DNA of 64,000 bases from Artemia franciscana (Eukaryota > Arthropoda > Branchiopoda > Anostraca > Artemiidae): positions 45,757,453 through 45,821,452 of the forward strand of contig NC_088867.1 in assembly GCF_032884065.1 (NCBI RefSeq), read 5' to 3'. Both the position numbers and the translations under genes were made by a program. Position 1 is the stretch's first letter, and each line of letters opens with the position of its first letter. Positions 1-10,949 of the stretch are shown piece after piece. Under the pieces are notes generated by a model. The model saw nothing but the letters and a program-made list of their open reading frames with translations, ran no database searches and was not told the origin of the DNA.

Positions 1-600
1 AATAAAAGAAGATAGTTTTTTGAATGAAGTTAGGAGCAGCATTAGAACTTAAAACGAACAGAAGTTATTATGTATATGAGGGGGGTTGCCACCTCCAAAA
101 CCCCTACTCTTTACCCTAAAGTTTAGCTTTTGTCTAAATTCTTTGAGAACAACTGCTCTTAACACTATAATATCAATAGAATAAGAATTAAGATCAGAAA
201 ATTTCTAAGTCACGGAAACTTTTGCTTAAATTGTAGCGGGGTTCAGGGAGAGGAAACCCCTTTCGCATAAAGAATAATTTCTATTCGTCTTAATTTCCCC
301 TCTTTTTTGTAAGTAAGGCAAATTTTCTCAGTCTCGTAGCCTTGATGCGTAACTTTAATCGTGATAAATTTCATGTATTCAATTGATTCAATTGATACAT
401 ATATCTATTGCTGTCTAAGCTCCTTTCCTCAGTGTTTGGGGTACTACTAGCCCTGGTCGCTCCTTGCTTACAGTTCGTTACCACGAACTGTTTTGATCAT
501 CCAGCAATCTCAGCATGACCATTTTTAAACTTCTTCTAAGCCTAACCTAAGAGATAATACAAGGAAATACAAACAAAAGACAAATTAAAGCTAAAAGTTC
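1..600. repeat. Dispersed hairpin-ended repeat, partial
   Basis: No gene is seen. Bases 25-300 resemble the foldback family found again near 7.1, 35.6 and 38.1 kb (start like AGGAGCAGCATTAGAACTT, then an inverted match ending CGTCTTAATTTC). Bases 310-495 resemble 37.13-37.32 kb and 44.81-45.0 kb. The match ends in a small hairpin, CAGTTCGT-TACC-ACGAACTG, near 471-490, which is probably the terminus of the dispersed family. Confidence 0.6.
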
Positions 601-708
601 AAATAATACTTTCGGATTTATATATAAATAAGATTTAGTATATGCGTATTTTTTGATTTTTCTGTATATTGGAAGCAGTGCAGACAGATATACACAGACA
701 CATTCTCA

Positions 709-812
<104 letters not shown>

Positions 813-899
813 AGGAGGCACACTCGTGCCTCTATAAAGAGGCGACACACGACAATGTTAAGCGATCTTCGGTTCCTGTGGTCGCAGACGGATGGGGAG

Positions 900-1475
900 G
901 GATGCATTTCGTAGCCCGAGCTCCAACTAAGAAACCTGCAAAATTTCATCCCCTTCCAACTTTTTCTTCATGGGGAAAATCTGGCCGAAAGTTTCGACCT
1001 GTCAACCCAAGCCCCCCTTTAACGTTGTCCGATCGGGCTGAAATTCACAAGTTAAGGTCCCCTAGGGCCCAGGAGCTTATCCGCGAAATTTCAGCTTGAT
1101 CCGATAACTCCTTCCCTGTTTTCCAGAAACCACGCATAGCCACTTAAAATTCATTTACTTTTTTTTCCTAGACGCCTACAGGTCACATCCGACATCGGAT
1201 TTGGGTGTACGAAGACTCATTCGATGCGGAATTCTCCGAGTAAGTGCCCATGAAAGTTTCGTAGGAAAATCTTAACCCCCCGAAAGTTTCGACCCTCCAA
1301 CCCCCCCCCCACGCCTTTTAACGTTGTCCGATCGGGCTGAAATTCACAAGTTAAGGTCCCCTACGGCCAAGGAGCTTATCCGCGAAATTTCAGCTCGATC
1401 CGATAACTCCTTCCCTGTTTTCCAGAAACCACCCATTAGCTATTTAATTAACGGATTTCTCTCCATAAGAGCCCA
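900..1475. repeat. Two-copy direct repeat, period about 299 bp
   Basis: The segment ACGTTGTCCGATCGGGCTGA occurs at about 1022 and again at about 1321, each followed by near-identical sequence through CCCTGTTTTCCAGAAACCA. The second copy differs by a few substitutions and a longer C run. No coding potential is recognised. Confidence 0.8.
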
Positions 1476-1527
1476 TGTTAATTTGAAATTTTTTAAAGTT
1501 GTTGAGAAGTTATATTTACACACATGC

Positions 1528-1600
1528 AAGTTATTAGCTCAGTTGGTAGAGCGTCAGACTTTTAATCCTCGGGTCAAGGGTTCAAGTCCCTTACGGGCGG
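1528..1600 (+). pseudogene. tRNA-Lys(TTT)-like pseudogene
   Basis: A box-like TTAGCTCAGTTGGTAGAGCG, anticodon loop CTTTTAA, and T-arm GGGTTCAAGTCCC are in correct order and spacing, and a run of eight T follows at 1601-1608 as a Pol III terminator would. The 5' acceptor strand (AAGTTAT) does not pair with the 3' strand (ACGGGCG), and the anticodon stem has mismatches. It is therefore probably a tRNA-derived relic (for example a SINE head) and not a working gene. Confidence 0.55.
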
Positions 1601-1617
1601 TTTTTTTTCACAACATC

Positions 1618-2152
1618 AAAAAAAATTTGATAACACCTGGACAGCTTATTATTTGAGAGATAACAGAATATTAGCTTCTTATGAGCAAAAGAAACATTTC
1701 GGTCATTCTATCTATTTTTTTTCTATTTTATACAATGATTTAAAAGCGGGGGGGGGGGGTTCCTCTCCTAATTCCTGTACGAGGAGTACAGGAATTATTA
1801 AATTACATCCACCATGGATTGTAGAAAAACGTACAGAATTAATATGAAAAAAATTAAACCTGTACAAAAGAGTCTTTAAAAGCGGGGGGTTTGCCTCTCC
1901 TAATAGTCTTCTTATAGTCCTAAAAATTTTGATAACACCTGGACAGCTTATCATTTGAGAGATAACAGAATATTAGCTTCTTATGAGCAAAAGAAACATT
2001 TCGGTCATTCTATCTATTTTTTTTCTATTTTATACAATGATTTAAAAGCGGGGGGGGGCGGCAGCCACCCAAGTTCCTCTCCTAATTCCTGTACGAGGAG
2101 TACAGGAATTATTAAATTACATCCACCATGGATTGTAGAAAAACGTACAGAA
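1618..2152. repeat. Two-copy tandem repeat, ~300 bp, with internal hairpin
   Basis: GATAACACCTGGACAGCTTA occurs near 1628 and 1930, and the following ~230 bp are almost identical. Each copy contains a G run, then the perfect hairpin AATTCCTGTAC-GAGGA-GTACAGGAATT (near 1770 and 2083). A 42-codon stretch beginning MRDNRILASYEQKKHFGHSI is open in both copies before the G run. I do not recognise it. Confidence 0.8.
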
Positions 2153-2614
2153 ATAATATGAAAAAAACTTCGTTTTCTTAAAGAGTTAAAGAGGCTGCGT
2201 CCCAAAGTCGAACCTTAAAACGTACAGGAATTAGAAGAGGCAGTTGGGGGGCTGCCGCCCCCCAAACCCCCAGCTTTTAAAGACTCTTTTGTACAGGTTT
2301 TTTTTGTGGGGGGACTTCATTGTTACTAATTACTAGTTTCGGCGCAATGGTTCTCCTGTCCTCTTGTGTTTAACATTTTTCGAAGTTATTCCATTATTCA
2401 TTCATTTCAATTTTTTGTTAATTAAAAGAGGGCCTTTCCGAAGCCAAGAGCGGGGGGTTAGCAAAAAAACAAAAAACCTGTACAAAAGAGTCTTTAAAAG
2501 CTGGGGGTTTGGGGGGCGGCAGCCCCCCAACTGCCTCTTCTAATTCCTGTACGTTTTAAGGTTCGACTTTGGGACGCAGCCTCTTTAACTCTTTAAGAAA
2601 ACGAAGTTTTTTTC

Positions 2615-2621
<7 letters not shown>
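2153..2621. repeat. Perfect inverted repeat, 151-bp arms
   Basis: The left arm 2153-2303 and right arm 2471-2621 are exact reverse complements over 151 bp by eye, around a 167-bp loop. The arms include AACCTTAAAACGTACAGGAA and a G6/C6-containing inner hairpin. No open frame is recognised. The right arm runs straight into a (TA)n tract. Exact identity implies recent formation or active homogenisation. Confidence 0.9.

Positions 2622-2676
<55 letters not shown>
2617..2676. repeat. (TA)n microsatellite
   Basis: A roughly 60-bp TA tract abutting the right arm of the 151-bp inverted repeat. Confidence 0.95.
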
Positions 2677-2680
<4 letters not shown>

Positions 2681-2886
2681 GAAGTGCATGGTAAATAAAA
2701 TTTTCTAAATTTTTAAATCGATCTATGATGTTTTTATAGAGGTTCGACAACCCCCCCCCCGTCCAGAATGATAAACAATTTTTCGAAATCCAGGAGAAAT
2801 TTCTGGCCAATCCTACATCTCTGCCCCTGTCACAGTCCATGTCACCTTAGTTATTTAAATTTTCGAATTTTGCCTTTGTTTTGCAG

Positions 2887-3016
2887 TTGGAACGAGCAAA
2901 TCGACGAAAAACATGGTGTCCATCTTCTTCTAAGAATTTGAAAAGATTATCATTTGAGCTTCCACGAGCGGATCGAAGTTTGAACATTCAAACACCCCTC
3001 TCTGTACATGAAGAAT
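2887..3016 (+). CDS. Possible internal exon, unknown gene
   Basis: A pyrimidine-rich acceptor (CCTTTGTTTTGCAG) precedes a 130-nt open segment that ends at a strong donor, GAAGAAT|GTAAGTG. Read from the first base, it encodes 43 codons of mixed, non-repetitive composition, beginning LERANRRKTWCPSSSKNLK and ending PLSVHEE, with one base carried into the next exon. The reading frame stays open past the donor. No partner exon is found nearby and I do not recognise the protein. It could be a basic, Ser-rich linker exon of a larger gene lying across the window edge, or a captured or dead exon. Confidence 0.4.
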
Positions 3017-3164
3017 GTAAGTGTTTATGTGTTTGTATTTTTGCTTTTAAAGCTCATTTACGCTATCGTATTTTTTACTTCGATGTAGTTTTTGCTTCAA
3101 CAGATTATCGAAGATTGTCCTTTTTGGCCAATCGTCTGGGGCTAAACGGATAGCGGGACGTTCG

Positions 3165-3335
3165 CTGTTGGAGTGGGAGGATATCATAAGATTTAAGGGG
3201 ATGGGAACTTCCCGGGAGGGTATAAAGAGGGAGGCTTTAAATAGATTAGAATGGGGGAGGAGCGTGCGTAGCTTTGTTGACCTCAGGTGGCTTGGTGCTG
3301 CAGTGAGTTCTTAGTAGTAGTAGTCGTAGCAGTAG
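3165..3335 (+). mobile_element. LINE 3' end fragment (RTE-like)
   Basis: The translation contains EGIKREALNRLEWGRSVRS followed by a Leu/Gly/Ala-rich end and a stop, then an (AGT)n-like tail. This matches the C-terminal end of the same LINE family seen near 7.8, 56.8 and 62.6-64 kb. The element is 5'-truncated, as usual for target-primed retrotransposition. The short microsatellite tail, rather than poly-A, suggests an RTE-like clade (inference). Confidence 0.65.
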
Positions 3336-3339
3336 TTTT

Positions 3340-4460
3340 TACTCAGTATTTTGGTACGTTTGAGGAATATTATGTTTCAAAAGAATAGCTTGATGAATTT
3401 TGTAGAAACCTATGATATAACGAGAAAATGTAGGGATCACTATATGATATAACGAGAAGACGTAGACAATGAATAAAAACGTGGTAGATCACAACCAGTG
3501 AAAAAGGAGGAAAAGTAAAGTAATAGTAAGAGTCAAGCAACAGTGGAAAGCCAAATGAAAGAAAAACCGGATGTTGAATGGCTCACCAGACGTATTCAGT
3601 TGCCTTTTCTCCAGCTTTTTTGTAAGGTTTGTCCTTTTGTATTGTACTGTTAACTTTCCCCTATAGTTTTTTATTCTTTTTCTTGGTCTTATGATGGTTA
3701 TGCGAGATCCCAGCCGGATTAATTGCAGTTTCTTTTTTTCACTAGCTATGATTAGCACCATTTTTCTTCCTTGTTCTACATTTTCTCTGGTGTCATTCTT
3801 AGCCAATGTGGTCTTATTAACTGTTTAGATCTTTATATTTTCTTGTCTATCTTTCTTTAGTATTATTTTCTGGTAAGTTTGCTAAAAAATTTGCTTTGTT
3901 CCCTTAAATAGTTCTTATACAAAATTTGCTTTTCAGATTACTTTTAATCAGCTCGGAAGAATTGTTCTTTATGAACCTACAGTATTTTTGTGGCATTTGG
4001 CTCAAAGGAATTCAGTATTCTTTCCGAAATTAATAAAAAAAAAAGAATTTCATAAAAAGAATAAAAGAATACTCATTAAAAACAATCTTTGCCTATGTAG
4101 GTCTTTAGCAGTTTTGCTAGGCAAAATTTATCTTCTCCTTTAGTGCAAGTTTGTGCTGTTATACTTTAATTCTGGCTTGGGTTTAGGTTTTACTCACACT
4201 GAAATTTAGCCAGCGCTAGTTTGAGCCGATCAGAATTTTTCATAGATGTTTCAGCCCATCAGAAATCTAATTGGCTCAAATTAGCGCTAGCTAAATCTCG
4301 ACAAAATCTCTTCGAGAATAGACTTAGGTACTATCTAGTGCTACCTAGTTATATTTGTTAGTTTTTGTGATATTTGCAAGTCACAGCACGCGCACTCGAT
4401 AATCCAGCCTTAGAGAGTTGAATTATGATCTTTTATTTGCATGTTTTTCCCCCTTTTCTA
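3340..4460. other. No gene seen
   Basis: AT-rich sequence. A short 2-copy repeat of ATGATATAACGAGAA is seen at about 3410-3465. A 105-codon frame at 3489-3806 (-) has no recognisable motifs or splice context. Confidence 0.5.
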
Positions 4461-4463
4461 TGG

Positions 4464-4483
4464 CACTTGGTATTAACCAAGTG
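4464..4483. repeat. Short palindrome at edge of repeat array
   Basis: CACTTGGT-ATTA-ACCAAGTG forms a perfect 8-bp stem directly before the segment leading into the ~295-bp tandem array. It may mark the boundary of a mobile unit. Confidence 0.5.
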
Positions 4484-4599
4484 ACATATAGCAAACGCAA
4501 ATTATGTCGGTCTGTCGGTCCCGGTTTTGCTACTTTAGGCACTTCCAGGTAAGCTAGGACGATGAAATTTGGCAAGCGTATCAGGGACCAGACAAGATT

Positions 4600-6410
4600 A
4601 AATTAGAAATAGTTTTTTTCCCGATTTGACCATGTGGGGGGGGGGAGTGGGGGGCCCGTTAATTCGGAAAAAAAATAGAAAAATTGAAGTATTTTTAACT
4701 TACGAACGGGTGATCGGATCTCAATGAAATTTGATATTTAGAAGGATATCGTGTCTCAGAGTTCTTATTTGAAATACCGAACAGATCTGATGATATTGGG
4801 GGGGGGGAGTTGGGAGAGGAAACCTAAAACTTGGAAGGCACTTAGAGTGGAGGGATAGGGATGAAACTTGGTGGGAAAAATAAGCACAAGTCTTAGATAC
4901 ATTATTCACATAACTGGAACGGATCCGCTCTCTTTAGGGTAGTTGGGAGGGGGGGGGGTAATTCTGAAAAATTAGAAAAAATGAGGTATTTTTAACCTAC
5001 GAACGGGTGATCGGATCTTAATGAAATTTGATATTTAGAAGGATATCGTGTCTCAGAGCTCTTATTTTAAATCCCGACCAGATCTGGTGACACTGGGGGG
5101 GGGGGGAGTTGGTAGGATGAAACCTAAAACTTGGAAAACACTTAGAGTTGAGGGATCGGAATGAAACTTGGTGGGAAGAATAAGCACAAGTCCTAGATAC
5201 ATGATTGACATAACCGGAACGGATCCGCTCTCTTTGGGGTAGTTGGGGGGGGGGCTAATTCTGAAAAATTAAAAAAAATGAGGTATTTTTAACTTAAGAA
5301 CGAGTGATCGGATCTCAATGAAATTTGATGTTTAGAAGGATATCGTGTCTCAGAGCTCTTACTTCAAATCTCATATAGATCTGGTGACATTAGGGGGGGG
5401 CGATTGGGAGGGGAAACCTAAAACTTGGAAAGCACTTAGAGTGGAGGGATAGGGATGAAACTTGGTGGGAAGAATAAGCACAAGTCCTAGATACATGATT
5501 GACATAACCGGAACGGATCCGCTCTCTTTGGGGTAGTTGGGGGGGGGGGGCTAATTCTGAAAAATTAAAAAAAATGAGGTATTTTTAACTTAAGAACGAG
5601 TGATCGGATCTCAATGAAATTTGATGTTTAGAAGGATATCGTGTCTCAGAGCTCTTACTTCAAATCTCATATAGATCTGGTGACATTACGGGGGGGGCGA
5701 TTGGGAGGGGAAACCTAAAACTTGGAAAACACTTAGAGTGGAGGGATCGGGATGAAACTTGGTGGGAAAAAAAGCACAAGTCCTAGATACATGATTGACA
5801 TAACCGGAACGGATCCGCTCTCTTTGGGGTAGTTGGGGGGTGGGTTAATTCTGAAAAATTAGAAAAAATTAGGTATTTTTAACTTACAAACGGGTGATAG
5901 GATCTCAAAGAAATTTTATATTTAGAAGGATATCGTATCTCAGAGCTCTTATTTTAAATCCTAAACAGATCTGGTGACACTGGGGGGGGGGGGGCTGGGA
6001 GGGGGAAACCTAAAACACCTAGAGTGGAGGGATCAGGATGAAAATTGGTGGGGAAAATATGCACAAGTCCTAGATAAATGATTGACGTAACCGTAATGGA
6101 TCCACTCTCTTGGGGTAGTTGGAAGGGGGGGTTAGTTCTGAAGAATGAGAAAAAATGAAGTATTTTTAACTTGCGAACGGGTTATCGGATCTCAATGAAA
6201 TTTGATATTTAGAAGGATATCATGTCCCAGAACTCTTATTTTAAATCCCGACCTGATCTGGTGACATGGGGGGAGGAGTGGGGAGGGGGAAACCTAAAAC
6301 TTGGAAAACACTTAGAGTGGAGGGATCGGGATGAAACTTGGTGGGAAAAATAAGCACAAGTCCTAGATACGTGATTGACATAAACGGAATGGATTCAATT
6401 TTGAAAATTG
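4600..6410. repeat. Tandem array, ~295-bp unit, about six copies
   Basis: The marker GGATCCGCTCTCTTTGGGGT or a variant recurs at about 4921, 5221, 5515, 5811 and 6097, with a degenerate form at 6389, giving spacings of 300, 294, 296, 286 and 292 bp. Each unit has GATCGGATCTCAATGAAATT, a G7-G13 homopolymer, an AAACCTAAAACTTGG block and a second G run. The two central units (about 5.22-5.8 kb) are the most alike. There is no coding capacity. It behaves like a short satellite array, possibly internal to a non-autonomous element. Confidence 0.85.
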
Positions 6411-6479
6411 AGGCCCCCTCCCACGCTAATTATTTTCCCAAAGTCAACGGATCAAAGTCAACGGGATGATTTTCTAGCA

Positions 6480-7325
6480 TTATTTAAAAAAATAATGAAA
6501 AAATAAATATGAAAAAGTTTTTTCAACTGGAAGTAAGAACAGCATTAAAACTGAAAAAGAACAGAAATTATTACCCATATGAGGGGCTCACCTGCTCCTA
6601 ATACGCCCCTCTTTACGCCAAAGTATTTTTAGTAATTTTAACTATTTATTCTACGGCTTTTGTGATTCAGGGGTCATTCTTAATGATTTGGGACAAAATT
6701 TAAGCTTCAGTGTAAAGAGCGAGGTACTTACGAGGGGGCGAACCCCCTCATATATGTAATAAAAACTTAAGAATATAAAACTTCTTTACGTAAGATAATT
6801 TATAACTTACGTATATCTTTTACTAATAAAAAGATTCGTAAAAAAATAAAAGTTCTAGTTGTCTTTTTAATTAACCAAAAAATCGGAGGGCAACTAGGTT
6901 TCCGCCCCCGCTTTTTTTCTCAAAATCATTCGATCAAAACTATGAGAAAACCATTTAGCCCCCCCACCCCAAAAAAAAAATATACAAATTTCGTTTTAAT
7001 TATTCCTCTACAGAGAGCCAAAATCAAAACAAGCATTGATTCAAAAACGTTCAGAAATTAAATAAAAAAAAAAACATGTTTTTTTTAACTGAAAGTAAGG
7101 AGCGACATTAAAACTTAAAACGAACAGAAATGACTTCGTATATGAAAGGGGCTGCTTCCTCACCAACACCCCCCTCCTTACGCTAAAGTTATTTAATGTT
7201 TTAAAAAGATGAGTTGAGAGAAAGAGTCAAACTTTAGCGTAAATAGCGGGGCGTTGGTAATTTCATATACGAAGTAATTTCTGTTCGTTTTAAGTTTTTA
7301 TGTCGCTCCTTACTTTCAGTTAATT
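6480..7325. repeat. Foldback element, one outer half plus palindromic core
   Basis: The core at about 7085-7322 is an inverted repeat: AAGGAGCGACATTAAAACTT on the left, its complement AAGT(T)TTTATGTCGCTCCTT on the right, around an AT-rich loop. The right arm has a small deletion of the GAGGAAAAGCCCC segment. The outer left part (6640-7080) matches the outer arms of the larger palindrome at 35.4-36.3 kb. No transposase is present. Confidence 0.8.
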
Positions 7326-7609
7326 ATTTTTCTTTATTTAACCAAGGAAGGATTTAATGGAAATAATACCTTCGCCAGATGTGGTAAAGAGTGAAGCCTA
7401 GAATAAATTGAAGTTGAGAACTCTGTGTTGGCCGCTGACGGCTTTGTTGGTGTAATGGGTATTAGTTGCAATAGTAGCAGGGGCTCAAAACATAATTAGA
7501 GATTAACTGAGGCTGGTGAGTTCGGGTACTAGTGAAAAAGAACACAAGAACAAAAGGCAACAAAATACGTGATTTAAACGTTAAAGTTAAACCAACATGT
7601 ATGAGAACT

Positions 7610-7920
7610 TTAAGTAGAATTGTCCATTGAAATGCTATAATGAAAAAAGGGTTAAAATGGCTAGGTCCTGTTTTACGGATGAAGCGTAATAGATTGCCAA
7701 AGAATGCGCATTTTTCTCCTCCATCTTGACCCGACGGAAAGATAGCCGTTTCTGAACGGGGGTGGAAAGAGGTTATAAAAAGATTTAAATGCAACTGGAA
7801 TTTCATCGGAGGAGGTAAACTGTGAAGCTCTGAACAGATTGGGATAAAGGGGGAGCGGCTGTGTTTGCCTTGGGTGGTTTACTGATGCAGTGAGCTATTA
7901 GTAGTAATAGTAGTTGGCTA
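7610..7920 (+). mobile_element. LINE 3' end fragment (RTE-like)
   Basis: The decoded text includes a GLKWLGPVLRMKRNRLPK block, the conserved 'W-L-G-H-V-L-R-M' region near the C-terminus of many RT ORFs. It then reaches the same terminal block as at 3.2 kb and ends in AGTAGTAATAGTAGT. Frames are interrupted. It is a truncated, dead copy. Confidence 0.65.
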
Positions 7921-8029
7921 TGTCATTGATAAATTGCTTCGATGTTTTATCACACTTGTTGTTTTTCAAAGGAGAAAACCCAAAATTAAGAGGAAAGAAT
8001 TTTATTTGCCAAACTTGACAGGCAAATTG

Positions 8030-8344
8030 GCCGCCCTGGCCGAGTGGGTTGGTGCGCTGGATTCGGGATCCCTTGTCTGAGAGGACGCGGGTTCGAATCC
8101 CAGTGTACCCAATTCTTCAGTTTGGGACGGGGGTCAGTGGCGTGACTCTGTAAGCTTAGCCAGAGTCGATCCAGCTCTAAATGGGTATCTGGAGAAATCT
8201 GGGGAAGATAAACAGGAAGGGTGTGCGAAAGCACAGGATGGCTGGCCCCCAACCCCCCATTGCACTTCCTGGCTGAATGGCCAAGAAATGGAGATGAGCA
8301 CCACTAGTACGGACTGTAAAGTCTAATGCCGTATCCTTTTTTTT
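8030..8344 (+). mobile_element. tRNA-derived SINE, copy 1
   Basis: The head resembles a tRNA with a long variable arm: GGCCGAGTGGGTTGGTGCGC as A box and GGTTCGAATCCCAG as B box. The body is CGTGACTCTGTAAGCTTAGC, then CCAGCTCTAAATGGGTA. The element ends in T8 at about 8337-8344. The body is shared with the second copy at 47.5 kb, which confirms a mobile unit of ~250-310 bp, not a lone tRNA. The A and B boxes would act as an internal Pol III promoter. Confidence 0.8.
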
Positions 8345-8349
8345 AAACT

Positions 8350-9132
8350 TGACAGGTGTCTGGACATTGCTTCTACGCAATCTCCTAAGCCTTAGAAATA
8401 GGGGACTGAAAACTTTCCACCAAATTTGGTGGACAGTCCTGTAATGTGGGCTATAGATCCATTTATGAAAGTTGCACTCACCTAACTCTCCTGGTTTGAC
8501 CAGAGAAAATAAAAACGCGTGAGAACAGGGACATTTTTGAATAGTTTCAACTTTTGAATTGCCTGTCAGTCAAAACACGACAGAAGTGTTGATTTAGCTT
8601 ATGATTCTCTTATTAATTGGTGACACAATTTTTGAGAAGAATAATTGCCTATAGTGTGGATTTAATAACTTCAACAATCATGTACATCAGGAGGCGTGTG
8701 CCAAGTGTGTCAAGCGTGGTTGTTAAAACTTATGGGGACTGTGGAACGTGTGGTGGATTTGTGTGGCACTACGAGATGCACGCCAGATGATAGAAAGTGG
8801 CCTCTGTTTATTTCAATGTTGAATCTGAACGTTTTATTCACCTAGTTAAAAACCTTCCCAAAATAGCTAAGATACCTTAAACTCTGCAGTTCTACCCCCT
8901 TGCAATTCCGATGTCCTTGAAACGGGTCTCAAGCACCCCGGAGATAGCGGTAGAGTCCACTTTCAGATGAATAGACGGAGGTGAGCATACCAAATGGGCA
9001 AACACTAAGGTTAATTTTGCTGTTGCGTGAATTTTAAATACAAATAATCATAAAAATAGCTACACGACACCTAAACTGTTTTTGCAAGGTGTTATTTGGA
9101 TCTCAGGTAATAGAATAGGCTGTCGAGTTATT
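8350..9132. other. No gene seen
   Basis: Unique-looking sequence with no recognisable exon, RNA gene or repeat, running up to the assembly gap. Confidence 0.5.
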
Positions 9133-9232
9133 NNNNNNNNNNNNNNNNNNNNNNNNNNNNNNNNNNNNNNNNNNNNNNNNNNNNNNNNNNNNNNNNNNNN
9201 NNNNNNNNNNNNNNNNNNNNNNNNNNNNNNNN
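9133..9232. other. Assembly gap (100 N)
   Basis: Exactly 100 N, the usual placeholder for a gap of unknown size. The Helitron copy on its right side is cut here, so the structure across the gap cannot be trusted. Confidence 1.
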
Positions 9233-9249
9233 ACCTGATCCAGTTTTTT

Positions 9250-9265
9250 CAGGTGACGTCACCTG
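9250..9265. promoter_or_regulatory. CRE-like 16-bp palindrome
   Basis: CAGGTGACGTCACCTG is a perfect palindrome containing TGACGTCA. The same 16 bp recur at 16052, 16609, 19760, 21503 and 23181, each 50-75 bp inside a Helitron 5' end. A CREB/ATF-type binding site or a subterminal transposase site are both possible (inference). Confidence 0.5.
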
Positions 9266-9298
9266 ATCCATCCACAGATCCACACACAGACAACTTAT

Positions 9299-10949
9299 TT
9301 TGCCATTCCACTGAGTACATCCAGCATCGCACTGACCCAAACACTTCATGTTTTACAAGGTAGTTTATCAGTGATTTCAACTTTTGCCGGAAGACACGTG
9401 CCGTAATGTCATGCCTATGAACCGCCGATTGTCCTTGAAGTAAAAGCTGTAGTACCTCGTCCCAAGATTGATTACATGTAAATGTAATAAATAAATCTGG
9501 ACGACCATAGAGACGAACATACGCAATAGCATCTTGAGCATATTCATGCATATGACGGGGACTGCCAGCATATGACGAAGGTAAAATTGTTAATCTTCCA
9601 ACGTTTGTGGTATTACCGTCATTTATAACTGCATCTCGCAAATGAATGTATTGTTCAGAGCGGAGCTTGGTCTGATTCTGGCGGATATATAGCAAACGTT
9701 CTGATTCAATTTTAGCATACATATCCACGACAAATTGGTGAAACAATTCACGACATTTTAAAATATAATTTTCTTCATCCTGCCGAATCATTAGTCTATA
9801 GGAATAATAATGCATTGCACTGCATTTCTTATTCATTTCTTTGTTAGTGGCTGGATTCATCAATTTAATATTAAAGTGATAGCCGTCGGCTCCATCCCAA
9901 AAAATGATAGGATATTGTAGGGCATCGTAGCATCGATGAGTTTCAGCAATTCTTAACAACTGAGCGTTTCGCTTATGTAGAATAATATCTCGAGGTAAAA
10001 ACTGATCACCGACCATAACGATTGCCACTTCGTCGATAGTCGGAGCATTGTATCTACGCACATGTTGGCCAGGAGGCGTTTTGTCAGCGGAAATAACAAT
10101 TTTATGAGTATCAGTAGGCATCAAATCGATGGCTGTTTTGAACAGACGCACTAACTTATTATTTTCGTGGAAAAGATGTTGCAATTGGGAAACGATTGTC
10201 CTTTCAACGTTGGGAGAAATTTCGCAACGTGCATTCAATTCAGAATTTCTATCACTGATGAAGTACAATTGTAAAAATTTATGATTCTCGCCTGAGAATG
10301 GTAGAAGGGACCCTGCTTTATGATAAATTTGCCCTTTTACTTTGAAAGTAGACATAAATTGATCTGGATTTTCGATTTTGGCTCCAAACGACGTCATTTG
10401 GAAACATGAGTTGTATTGTCTGATTTTTGACAAAAAACGCTTAGATTCTGACGTATTTCCAGTAAGGAAAGTCTTCAATGGCTCTGGTGGTGCAGCCAAT
10501 AGAGGAAGTTTAACTTTTCCTGAGGCGCAACACATTCCCATTGTTTCACCATTGAATTTCAAGGCCTTGCAATAGGGACAAATTTTAGACATTGTCCCGA
10601 TTTGAACACATCTACTCAAGCTATAATCATCGACTGGGTTGTACCTGAATGCCAGGCGATAACTTTCAGATTGCTCTGATTCCTCGGCACGCTTTCTTTT
10701 CTTACTTTCTCTATCAGCCTCAAGCCTGTTTCCCTGCTGTTCTTTTGATTCCTCGGCACGCCTTCTTTTTTTACTTTCTCTTTCAGAAGCAAGTCTGGTT
10801 TCGCGTTGCTCTGGTAGTTCCTCGACACGCCTTCGTTGACGTAAATTGCACATTCTTAATCTGGCCATTTCTCTTTGAACCGCAAGCCTGGTTTTGCTTT
10901 TTGGTAACATTCTACCTTTTTCAATGTTTTTCAATTTTTCAGTGATCAT
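9299..10949 (-). pseudogene. Helitron Rep protein, N-terminal part, truncated
   Basis: The ORF is open from the ATG at 10949 (MITEKLKNIEKG) for about 550 codons. It has a basic coiled 24-residue-type repeat (ESKKRKRAEESKEQQGNRLE), then the CPYCKALKFNGETMGMCC zinc-finger-like block typical of Helitron proteins. The Helitron_like_N region follows, ending with DLFITFTCNQSWDE and FGSVRCWMYSVEWQ. It is cut just before the HUH motif (GLPHAHI in copy B), so the nicking active site and the whole helicase are missing. The residues after VEWQ come from an unrelated Helitron leader. Cellular role of an intact protein: rolling-circle-type transposition in the nucleus. This copy cannot perform it. Confidence 0.85.

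Noticed and set aside
1528..1600. Functional tRNA-Lys gene
   Set aside because: Acceptor strands do not pair and the anticodon stem is broken.
3489..3806. 105-codon minus-strand frame
   Set aside because: No motif, no splice context and a hydrophobic C-terminus from T-rich DNA. Probably chance.
4600..6410. CRISPR-like array
   Set aside because: Eukaryotic context, ~295-bp units with no short direct repeat plus unique spacer pattern.
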